From an uncultured Eubacteriales bacterium (GTDB taxonomy: Bacteria; Bacillota; Clostridia; Christensenellales; UBA1242), in the NCBI GenBank assembly GCA_900557585.1, contig USTJ01000029.1, forward strand, positions 1 to 7,672: DNA of 7,672 nucleotides. The letters are read 5' to 3'. Below are positions 1 to 5,683 of the stretch, in pieces. How positions within the stretch are numbered: position 1 is the stretch's first letter; each line of letters starts with the position of its first letter. The translations under genes were made by a program, and so were the position numbers. Below the pieces are notes generated by a model. It was given only the letters and a program-made list of their open reading frames with translations, did no database searches and was not told where the DNA came from.

Positions 1-13
1 GTGCCGCGCTTAG

Positions 14-29
14 TGTTTCACGTGAAACA
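14..29. promoter_or_regulatory. parS: parS centromere site 1
   Basis: Exact 16-bp palindrome TGTTTCACGTGAAACA, which fits the Bacillus parS consensus TGTTNCACGTGAAACA. ParB binds it, loads as a CTP-dependent clamp and slides along neighbouring DNA. It lies at the far left edge, about 2.35 kb downstream of the parB stop codon. Confidence 0.95.
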
Positions 30-343
30 TTGTGTTTTATTTATTTATAAAACAAAACATTTTTTTACAACATACGAAATAATGTCTTATTTTCAATGTC
101 ACAAAGTTACGAAAAATATCATATCAAAAAATCGCAAAGTTAAATAGAGTTTTCTTTTTATAACACAACCAACAATGGTGTTATATTCTAATAATACGAA
201 AATAAAGGAAGTTCAGATAAAACCAACAGTTAAAAATGCTTTAAATATGTCAAAACACAAATACAAGTCTAATTTTCATGGTTACGAAACCGAAAACAGT
301 CCGAAATTCAAGTTTTAAGCCGTATTTACAACTTTGCGAAGAT

Positions 344-352
344 TTATCCACA
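344..352 (+). promoter_or_regulatory. DnaA box (perfect consensus) with near-matches beside it
   Basis: TTATCCACA, the consensus DnaA-binding nonamer. A one-mismatch copy, TTAATCACA, follows at 354-362, and a two-mismatch TTATCCCCC lies at 384-392, in a locally less AT-rich stretch. A single perfect nonamer can occur by chance, and no dense box cluster or recognisable unwinding element is visible. It supports origin proximity but does not prove an origin. Confidence 0.45.
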
Positions 353-503
353 TTTAATCACACATAACATACAGGCAACACAATTATCCCCCATACTGGC
401 AAGATACAAGCAACACAAAATCTAAAATATAATAAAATATCTATCAAACATTGCATATACATACAAAAGGTGATAATAAATCTTTTAATCTAAAAAAATA
501 TAA

Positions 504-519
504 TGTTTCACGTGAAACA
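504..519. promoter_or_regulatory. parS: parS centromere site 2
   Basis: Exact TGTTTCACGTGAAACA palindrome. It extends to an 18-bp dyad with flanking A and T, and lies 490 bp from site 1. Confidence 0.95.
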
Positions 520-891
520 TTATTTATGTTCAATTATAAAAACAGATTAAACAATACAATATATTTATTAAACACATAAACAGAATAACAACAAAGAAAC
601 ATGTATCAAATATAATATCACACACATGACAATAATATATATAAAGCAAATAAAAGAATCCACAGGTTGTATAACAAATATATTTAATAATTAGAACCAT
701 ACAACATAATAAATACATCAACAAAAAATCCAAAACCTACAAGTAATGAAGTATTATATGAAAACAAATAAAAGAATATTAAAATGTTGTTTTTTATATT
801 TTAATACTCAAAACAGCCAAGCATGATTAAAAAAATTACTATATACGGCGACAAATTATATAAAACAAATTTAAAAAGAATATGTAAAAAA

Positions 892-907
892 TGTTTCACG
901 TGAAACA
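892..907. promoter_or_regulatory. parS: parS centromere site 3
   Basis: Exact TGTTTCACGTGAAACA palindrome with flanking A and T that extend the dyad to 18 bp. It lies 388 bp from site 2. Confidence 0.95.
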
Positions 908-1210
908 TAAAAAATAAAATAAATCATTCAGAATATAAGAATATCTTATAAAACGTTAAAGACGTGATAAAAAACAAAAAACTCATATACCCAAAACCAC
1001 ACGTAAAATATTATATAAAGAAAACAAATAAAAAATATATATCACCATACATGTGTGTTGAAAATTATTCATATTCCACCCTACAAGACACACATAAACA
1101 AACGATTAAACACAATAAATCCATAAATCGCAAAAACAATTATTTTCTTTTATATAAAAAAGTTTTGTTTACACACTTAATATTGAAAAAATCAAAGCAA
1201 ATCAAAATAT

Positions 1211-1230
1211 ATTAAAAACTAAAAAAATAC
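1211..1230 (+). repeat. Dispersed direct repeat, copy 1 of 2
   Basis: The 20-mer ATTAAAAACTAAAAAAATAC recurs exactly at 2048-2067. Both copies are followed by a weaker shared stretch containing GCAAAAACA. The sequence is A-rich, so chance is a serious alternative. Confidence 0.35.
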
Positions 1231-1293
1231 TATTACAAGCAAAAACATGATATTTGAATAAATAAAAATCAACAAGTAAAATAAAAAATAAAA

Positions 1294-1309
1294 TGTTTCA
1301 CGTGAAACA
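1294..1309. promoter_or_regulatory. parS: parS centromere site 4
   Basis: Exact TGTTTCACGTGAAACA palindrome, 402 bp from site 3 and about 1.07 kb from the parB stop codon. It is the site nearest to parB on this side. Confidence 0.95.
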
Positions 1310-1433
1310 AAATAAAATAGTATAACAATTAAAACAACTACATTATGTTTAGTGGCGCATATGGTATTTTTAATTAAAATGCATAAAAAATAAAAAATCT
1401 CAACCAAAAAAAACTTTAAATTTGTATTAAAAA

Positions 1434-1576
1434 GTTGTAATAATTATATTAAAAAATAAAAGAAATATTTGTAATAGTATAAGTCAGATAAAAATCTTTA
1501 TAGAACTCAAGAAGAAATAGATTCATGGAAAGAAAAAGATGGGCTTATAAAATTGAGAAATAAAAAATCACAATAA
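1434..1576 (+). pseudogene. Decayed 3' fragment of a TPP-dependent dehydrogenase E1-alpha gene (PdhA/AcoA-like)
   Basis: Reading from 1487 to the TAA at 1574-1576 gives DKNLYRTQEEIDSWKEKD followed by GLIKLRNKKSQ. This closely resembles the C-terminal part of pyruvate/acetoin dehydrogenase E1-alpha proteins, where GHS-x-SD is followed by roughly YRTKEEVEEWKEKDPI. Just upstream, in a frame offset by 2 nt at 1485-1486, codons 1449-1484 read LKNKRNICNSIS. Its K, R and S-x-S fall at the spacing of the family's K-T-Y-R-x-x-G-H-S-x-S. Past the stop, 1577-1612 reads RKEKLQKFICYL, which could be a continuation. There is no start codon, no ribosome binding site and no intact upstream domain, so if real it is a relic. 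The match is from memory of the family; a chance similarity is possible but looks unlikely over about 20 residues. Confidence 0.5.
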
Positions 1577-1699
1577 CGGAAAGAAAAATTGCAAAAATTT
1601 ATATGCTATTTATAAAATAATATAAACACTTTTAGAGATATAACAAACTAAAAAATGACAACCAGACATAAAAACAAAATACATTCATTTACTCTTGAT

Positions 1700-1708
1700 T
1701 GTGCATAA
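1700..1708 (-). promoter_or_regulatory. Possible DnaA box
   Basis: TGTGCATAA on the + strand reads TTATGCACA on the minus strand and fits the relaxed DnaA consensus TTATNCACA. It is isolated, about 1.35 kb from the other exact box, so it is weak evidence alone. Confidence 0.3.
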
Positions 1709-2047
1709 ATGAAAAAACACAACGCAATTTAAATAGACAATCAAAATCATTATTATATTTAATAACCATATTTTATAAATTGAACAAAAAAATTTGAAAC
1801 GATTAAAAACGTGATATAAATATGGAATAAAATGCGAAAAAATGTATGTCAATTTCGCACCACCCCACTTTTCAATATAATACCAAATTGTTATACCTGC
1901 AAAAAATGTTCTCTTACGAAAGTATTTATTATCAACAAACTAAAAAATTGAAAATTGTAATACAAAAAAATGAAAACAAAAAAATAAAAAACATCGCACT
2001 GACATATTACCACATATAAATGTGACATTATAAATTCACAATTTCAA

Positions 2048-2067
2048 ATTAAAAACTAAAAAAATAC
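2048..2067 (+). repeat. Dispersed direct repeat, copy 2 of 2
   Basis: Exact second copy of the 20-mer at 1211-1230, 837 bp away. A second, imperfect pair lies at about 951-971 and 1797-1818 (sharing the ACGTGATA core), 846 bp apart. The similar spacing hints at an old duplication, but the sequence between does not align convincingly by eye. Confidence 0.35.
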
Positions 2068-2244
2068 AATAAAGATTGCAAAAACAATATATTTTAGACG
2101 GTCTGAGACAGAATTTTTATAAAATTTTATCAAAATTTCCGGGTTTAAAATATGCTAATTTTGTTTATAACTCGCCTAAAAATATCAAAAATTTTTAAAA
2201 ATACACGATGATATAGCAAAACAATCAAAAACGAATACAGAATA

Positions 2245-2274
2245 TTGACAACAAAAAAAAATATATTTTATATA
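2245..2274 (+). promoter_or_regulatory. Possible sigma-A promoter pointing into the 3' end of parB
   Basis: A perfect TTGACA (2245-2250) is followed after 18 bp by TATATA (2269-2274), or after 17 bp by TTATAT. Transcription would run rightward, across the parB terminator and antisense to parB. In DNA this AT-rich, -10-like hexamers are common, so only the -35 carries weight. Confidence 0.25.
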
Positions 2275-2330
2275 AATGTCTTTATAAAATAAACAATATG
2301 AACAATAATAAAAATAAAATTATGCAATAA

Positions 2331-2359
2331 AAAGACCCCAACATATAGTTGGAGTCTTT
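2331..2359 (-). terminator. Rho-independent terminator of the parA-parB operon
   Basis: A 12-bp stem (2331-2342 with 2348-2359) surrounds a 5-nt ATATA loop. Read on the minus strand, the one imperfect pair is a G-U wobble and the stem ends in a T-rich tail, TCTTTTTATT. The hairpin starts about 20 nt after the parB stop codon. On the + strand the hairpin is followed by A residues, so it should work only for minus-strand transcripts. Confidence 0.85.
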
Positions 2360-2378
2360 AAAAAAACGCAAATATTGA

Positions 2379-3335
2379 TTATTTATTGTTTAAAACGTCA
2401 TAAATTCTTTGAAGGTCAGCAGATGAATAGTAATCGATATAGATTCTTCCTTTATTATCATTTCCTATTACTGATACTTTTGTTGCAAATTTCCTTTTTA
2501 AATCATCAACAAATGCTTTAAGTTCTACACTTTGAACTTGTTTTGGCTTATCTTTTGTTGGTTTATTGAGATTTTTGACCATTGTTTCCAAATCACGAAC
2601 ACTAATTTTCTTTTGAACACAGAAATTTGCAAGTTCAACTTGTTTTCTTGCATCTTCAACAGCAAGAAGTGTACGTGCATGACCAGCAGAAAGTTTTGAT
2701 TGTTCAACAAGTGCAACGATTTCTTCTGGCAAAGTCAAGAGGCGCAAAGTGTTTGCAACTGCTGAACGGCTTTTTCCAATGCGATCAGCAACCGTTTCTT
2801 GTGTAAGATTATAATTTTCAATAAGCGCTTGAATTGCTTTTGCAGATTCAATTGGATTGAGGTCTTCTCTTTGCAAGTTTTCAATGATTGCAATTTCGCT
2901 TACTTCTCTTTCTGTAAATTCGCGGACAACTGCTGGAACCTTTTTGAGCCCTGCCATTTTGCTTGCACGAAATCTTCTTTCACCAGCAACAATTTGATAT
3001 CTATCACCCATTTTGCGAAGAACAAGAGGTTGAATGATTCCATGTTGTTTTATTGAGTGCGCCAACTCTTTAAGCGCTTTTTCATCAAAGTTCTTTCTTG
3101 GTTGATTTTGATTTCTGTCTATAAGTGAAATGTCAATTTCACAAACGCCATTTTCTTGCGCTTCTACTTTTTTTACAGTTTTTACAGGTTTTGTTTCAGT
3201 TTGAACAACAGTTTCAACTGGTTTTTCTATGATTTTTTCTTCAACAGGCTTTGCTTCTGGTTTCTTTTCTTCAACATCATATTGAGCATAGTCACCAAAA
3301 AGTGAATTAAGCCCACGACCAAGTCCTTTTTTCAT
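2379..3335 (-). CDS. parB: ParB/Spo0J chromosome-partitioning CTPase clamp
   Basis: 318-residue ParB that binds parS, hydrolyses CTP and spreads as a sliding clamp to organise the origin region and activate ParA. The N-terminal KKGLGRGLNSLFG (2-14) is the conserved ParA-stimulating segment. Residues 16-62 form a Lys/Glu/Pro/Val-rich flexible linker with repeated KPV. The ParB/Srx-fold CTPase domain covers about 66-160, with GIIQPLVLRK (99-108), GERRFRAS (118-125) and ENLQREDLNPIE (152-163). A helix-turn-helix parS reader follows at about 177-203 (LTQETVADRIGKSRSAVANT), then a C-terminal dimerisation domain (about 268-318). It is longer than B. subtilis Spo0J (282 residues), mostly because of the linker. 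The ATG directly follows the parA TAG. An AAGGGGA ribosome binding site (3344-3350) inside parA, 8 nt upstream, supports this start. Five parS sites in the window match its expected target. I saw no second ParB-like gene (Noc) here. Confidence 0.97.
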   Translation of the reverse strand: MKKGLGRGLNSLFGDYAQYDVEEKKPEAKPVEEKIIEKPVETVVQTETKPVKTVKKVEAQENGVCEIDISLIDRNQNQPRKNFDEKALKELAHSIKQHGIIQPLVLRKMGDRYQIVAGERRFRASKMAGLKKVPAVVREFTEREVSEIAIIENLQREDLNPIESAKAIQALIENYNLTQETVADRIGKSRSAVANTLRLLTLPEEIVALVEQSKLSAGHARTLLAVEDARKQVELANFCVQKKISVRDLETMVKNLNKPTKDKPKQVQSVELKAFVDDLKRKFATKVSVIGNDNKGRIYIDYYSSADLQRIYDVLNNK

Positions 3336-4148
3336 CTATTTTGTCCCCTTTTTGTTTTTTAGGTTGATTTTCTTATATGAAATATTATTTCTTTTAAAAT
3401 ATTCCTCTGTAAGCGCCAAATATGCTTCGCTTCCAACGCAAGTTTTATCATAAAAATAAATTGGTTCGCCATAACTTGGAGCCTCTGCAAGACGTACATT
3501 TCGTGGAATTGATGTTTTGAAAAGTGAATTTCCAAAGAATTTAGTAATTTCATCTGCAACTTGTTTTCCAAGATTGCTTCTGTTATCTTTCATTGTAAGA
3601 ACAACGCCTTCAATGTTAAGATTTGTGTTGAGTCCTGTCTTTTTCACAAGTCTGATTGTGTTCATAAGTTGGCTGAGACCTTCAAGTGCAAAGAACTCAC
3701 ATTGAATTGGAATGATAACTCCATTTGATGCAGTAAGCGCATTTACAGTTAAAAGTCCAAGTGCTGGTGGACAGTCTATTGTGATATAATCATAGGTGTT
3801 TACAACCTTTGAAAGCACATTTTTCAAAACTTTTTCACGGTCTTTCATATAAACAAGACTAACTTCATCACCTGCAAGGTCTATGTTTGCAGGAATAATG
3901 TCAAGATTGTCTATTTTTGTTGATTTGATTGCTTGACCAATTGTTACATCGCCAGCAATAACATCGAAAATTGAATTCACTTCACTTGATTTGTCTTGTC
4001 CAAGACCACTTGTTGCATTTCCTTGTGGGTCAATATCAACAAGAAGAACCTTTTTGCCCATGAGAGCCATGAACGCAGACATATTTACGCAGGTTGTTGT
4101 TTTTCCAACGCCACCTTTTTGGTTTGTAAAAGCAATAATTTTTCCCAT
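3336..4148 (-). CDS. parA: ParA/Soj chromosome-partitioning ATPase
   Basis: 270-residue ParA/MinD-superfamily P-loop ATPase of the Soj class. It dimerises with ATP, binds DNA nonspecifically, and is driven off by ParB to move or separate origins; Soj proteins also modulate DnaA. Visible motifs are the deviant Walker A KGGVGKTT (11-18; signature Lys11, catalytic Lys16), Walker A' VLLVDIDPQGNAT (34-46; Asp38, Asp40), and Walker B YITIDCPP (121-128; Asp125). The DNA-binding arginine regions fall around Arg190 and IPRNVRLAEAPSYGEP (214-229). It has no N-terminal helix-turn-helix, as expected for a chromosomal rather than plasmid type Ia ParA. Length is normal for the family, with a basic C-terminal tail ending KNKKGTK. 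AGGAGA at 4154-4159, 5 nt before the ATG, supports the start. It is cotranscribed with parB, which begins at the next base after the stop. Confidence 0.97.
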   Translation of the reverse strand: MGKIIAFTNQKGGVGKTTTCVNMSAFMALMGKKVLLVDIDPQGNATSGLGQDKSSEVNSIFDVIAGDVTIGQAIKSTKIDNLDIIPANIDLAGDEVSLVYMKDREKVLKNVLSKVVNTYDYITIDCPPALGLLTVNALTASNGVIIPIQCEFFALEGLSQLMNTIRLVKKTGLNTNLNIEGVVLTMKDNRSNLGKQVADEITKFFGNSLFKTSIPRNVRLAEAPSYGEPIYFYDKTCVGSEAYLALTEEYFKRNNISYKKINLKNKKGTK

Positions 4149-4171
4149 ATATTTCTCCTATATAAATTACT

Positions 4172-4177
4172 ATTATA
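4172..4177 (-). promoter_or_regulatory. Candidate -10 element for parA-parB
   Basis: On the minus strand a TATAAT hexamer lies 24 nt before the parA ATG, giving a short leader that still contains the AGGAGA site. No good -35 sits 17 bp upstream. TTGATA is present but at an 11-bp spacing. An overlapping TGTTATATT could be an extended -10, so the exact promoter is uncertain. Confidence 0.35.
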
Positions 4178-4287
4178 ATATAACAAATTATCAAATTTGA
4201 CTAGCGTTTTTTGATATTTTACAGAAAAAATATGATATTTGTATATGTCGCACAAAGCATGGTGCAAAAAAAACCATAAAAGAAAAA

Positions 4288-4303
4288 TGTTTCATGTGAA
4301 ACA
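4288..4303. promoter_or_regulatory. parS: parS centromere site 5 (one-base variant)
   Basis: TGTTTCATGTGAAACA differs from the perfect site by one base, T for C in the central CG step. It keeps the flanking A and T of an 18-bp dyad. It lies about 140 bp upstream of the parA start and 12 nt from the hairpin at 4316-4349. ParB loaded here could spread into the parA promoter. Confidence 0.85.
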
Positions 4304-4315
4304 TTTTGACAAATA

Positions 4316-4349
4316 AAAAAAACAGCATAATGATTTATGCCGTTTTTTT
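4316..4349 (-). terminator. Rho-independent terminator, probably for rubrerythrin
   Basis: AACAGCATAA (4321-4330), loop TGAT and TTATGCCGTT (4335-4344) form a 10-bp stem, extended by an A-run on the left and a T-run on the right to about 15 bp. On the minus strand the odd pair is a G-U wobble followed by eight T residues, so it suits transcripts arriving from the rubrerythrin gene, which stops about 157 nt earlier. On the + strand a T-run also follows, so it may work in both directions and insulate parA. Confidence 0.75.
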
Positions 4350-4490
4350 ACAAAATTTACATAAAAATACAATGGGCGCATAAAGATTTATGTAGAAATA
4401 AAATTTTAGTTTTTTTTACAATAAAAGACAGCAAAGGAATTTATAAAAATGATTTGCCGACTAAATTGCAAAAAACTAAGTAAATCAAGC

Positions 4491-4518
4491 ATCAACAATC
4501 ACAAATCAACAATCACAA
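4491..4518. repeat. Two tandem copies of a 14-bp unit spanning the rubrerythrin stop codon
   Basis: ATCAACAATCACAA occurs twice back to back (4491-4504 and 4505-4518). The right-hand copy holds the last codons and the TGA stop of the minus-strand rubrerythrin gene; the left-hand copy is just downstream. A recent slippage or duplication at the gene end is the simplest explanation. Confidence 0.9.
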
Positions 4519-5111
4519 TCTTCTGAACAACCACATAAATTGATTTTTATCATTCCGCCCGATTTTTGACAAAGTGGACACTTTTTCCATGGCTTTTTCA
4601 CAGTTTCTTCGTGACCACAGTTTGTGCATTTGATTTTGGTTGGATTTTCAAATTGATTTAAAGTGTTGTTCTTTATCATTTGATAAAGTTGCGAAAGCAC
4701 ATCTGCATGGCAAGCCTCGATTTTTGCAATTTCAAGAAATTTGGTTGCAATGTCCTCAAATCCCTCTTTCTTTGCTGTTTTTGCAAAGGCAGGATATACA
4801 GTTGTTGCCTGCTTGTCTTCATTTTCTTTTTTAATGTTTAACATTTCAATCCATGTATCCCCCTGCATTGGATAGGTTGCGCGAATCTCAACAGTTTCGA
4901 AACCGCCTGATTTTTTCGAACAAATATAGTCGTAAAAAATCTTTGCGTGTGCCATTTCGTTTGTTGCAAGTTGTTTTAAAATTGTTGAAACATATGATTG
5001 TTTATCTTGCGTTGCCTCGTCTGCAATATATTGATATTTTGCACCATCTTGACATTCGGCAGCAAAAGCCCTTGTCAAATTTTTTAAAGTTTCTGATTTT
5101 TCGAAATCCAT
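4506..5111 (-). CDS. rbr: Rubrerythrin with rubredoxin-like domain and cysteine-rich tail
   Basis: 201-residue cytoplasmic rubrerythrin, a non-haem diiron peroxidase that reduces hydrogen peroxide in anaerobes. The ferritin-like four-helix bundle spans about 5-150, with candidate iron ligands Glu19, Glu52-x2-His55, Glu98 and Glu132-x2-His135. Aligning on the Tyr-Pro (106-107) with Desulfovibrio rubrerythrin puts Gln101 where the redox-mobile Glu97 is expected. A C-terminal rubredoxin-like site, Cys162-x2-Cys165-x12-Cys178-x2-Cys181, would pass electrons to the diiron centre. Unusually, the protein ends in LCGCSEDCDC, adding four cysteines (193, 195, 199, 201). The start is supported by GGAGGA at 5118-5123, 6 nt before the ATG. 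The gene appears monocistronic. I could not make out a convincing PerR operator or promoter upstream. Confidence 0.95.
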   Translation of the reverse strand: MDFEKSETLKNLTRAFAAECQDGAKYQYIADEATQDKQSYVSTILKQLATNEMAHAKIFYDYICSKKSGGFETVEIRATYPMQGDTWIEMLNIKKENEDKQATTVYPAFAKTAKKEGFEDIATKFLEIAKIEACHADVLSQLYQMIKNNTLNQFENPTKIKCTNCGHEETVKKPWKKCPLCQKSGGMIKINLCGCSEDCDC

Positions 5112-5621
5112 AAATAATCCTCCAAAAATAAATGTTTACAAATTTTGAAAATATATTCATATATCAATAATTTAGATAACAAAAAAAATACAAAATCAAT
5201 CTAAACCACTATAACATCAAAAATCGCAAAACAATTTAAATATTCCTTAAACCAAAAATTATATCTTTTATTTTAATATCACTAAAAAACATTGTTCTTA
5301 AAAAAACACCTATATTGAAACATTTTGCCTTTACCATTAAAAATTGACTTTTCTTATATTAAAATTAAAAAATTATAAAAATCAAATTTTCACTAATTTT
5401 ATCAAAACTAAAAATTGAGATATAAAATTCAAATTTTTCAATAGCAATTTTTTCGCATTTTGTATATAACATTTTAAAAATTTTAAAAAAATTACATTTT
5501 TAATCAACTTTCATTTCTGTTTTCTAAAAATATAGTTTTCGCAGTATTTTAGGCTAAAACCGCTGTTTTGAGCGTGTTTTAACAATTTTTTACATAATTT
5601 TTGCGTTTTTTGCTATTTTAT
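5112..5621. other. AT-rich divergent spacer between rubrerythrin and the ABC genes
   Basis: About 510 bp with no supported gene. Next to the rubrerythrin start lies its GGAGGA site. I see no clear -35/-10 pair for that gene. Near the right end, TTTTAG-G-CTAAAA (5547-5559) is a short perfect dyad in a locally GC-richer patch. It could be a protein-binding site, but nothing ties it to a known regulator. The rest is runs of A and T. Confidence 0.6.
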
Positions 5622-5650
5622 TTGACTAAAATTTATAGTTTCTATATACT
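5622..5650 (+). promoter_or_regulatory. Sigma-A-type promoter of the ABC exporter operon
   Basis: TTGACT (5622-5627) and TATACT (5645-5650) are separated by the ideal 17 bp. Transcription would start near 5657, about 27 nt before the ATG at 5684. This is the best-formed promoter in the window. Confidence 0.75.
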
Positions 5651-5667
5651 TATTTATACAAATAAGT
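5648..5667. promoter_or_regulatory. Perfect inverted repeat overlapping the -10 and start site: likely operator
   Basis: ACTTATTTATACAAATAAGT has perfect 8-bp arms around ATAC. It overlaps the last three bases of the -10 and covers the predicted start site, so a bound dimer would block transcription. The pattern resembles MarR/TetR-type operators. All arm pairs are A-T except one, and no T-run follows, so a terminator is unlikely. No regulator gene is present within this window. Confidence 0.55.
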
Positions 5668-5683
5668 AAAAAGTCGAGAGAAA

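Larger units (their letters stand above)
1..2378. other. Long gene-free, A/C-skewed AT-rich tract carrying a parS cluster
   Basis: About 2.4 kb with no convincing intact gene on either strand. The few open frames are Lys/Asn/Ile-rich or hydrophobic low-complexity translations with no ribosome binding site. The + strand favours A and C. By hand count, 361-420 has A28 C18 T8 G6, 541-600 has A36 T12 C9 G3, and 1081-1140 has A34 C14 T9 G3. It contains four exact parS sites, DnaA-box matches, a probable gene remnant and the parB terminator at its right end, each listed separately. Richer-GC islands sit at about 85-420, 1340-1370 and 2095-2180. They could be remnants of lost genes or structured sites. 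I could not identify an RNA gene, insertion sequence or CRISPR array here. Confidence 0.75.

Noticed and set aside
33..66. Hairpin TGTTTTAT/ATAAAACA followed by a T-run, as a possible terminator for a gene left of the window
   Set aside because: The stem has one G-C pair per side at most and the T-run starts several bases after it, so it is too weak to call in AT-rich DNA.
175..318. A 47-codon open frame starting ATG GTG TTA in a less AT-rich part of the desert
   Set aside because: There is no ribosome binding site, the composition is hydrophilic with no recognisable domain, and it is too short to separate from chance. It could be a remnant, but nothing supports a gene.
530..733. 67-codon minus-strand frame rich in Cys, Leu, Ile and Tyr
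   Set aside because: The hydrophobic content follows from reading the complement of A/C-rich DNA. It has no start signals and no membrane-protein pattern beyond this bias.
964..1215. 83-codon + strand frame in the desert
   Set aside because: It begins without a ribosome binding site, is dominated by Lys, Asn, Ile and Tyr codons expected from A-rich DNA, and has no motif. It is likely spurious.
1219..1407. 62-codon minus-strand frame containing parS site 4
   Set aside because: It is low complexity, runs through the parS palindrome and has no ribosome binding site. It also overlaps no recognisable gene.
2132..2152. ATTTCCGGG followed by TTTAAAAT, resembling half of a Noc-binding site (ATTTCCCGGGAAAT)
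   Set aside because: It lacks one central C and the right arm does not match. No noc gene is present in the window.
2090..2190. GC-richer patch with an open translation containing DGLRQNFYKILSKFPGLKYA
   Set aside because: It has no start codon, no ribosome binding site and no family I recognise. It may be a gene remnant but cannot be supported.
5124..5200. PerR/Fur-like operator upstream of rubrerythrin
   Set aside because: AT-rich partial dyads are present, but none matches the TTATAATNATTATAA pattern well enough to claim.
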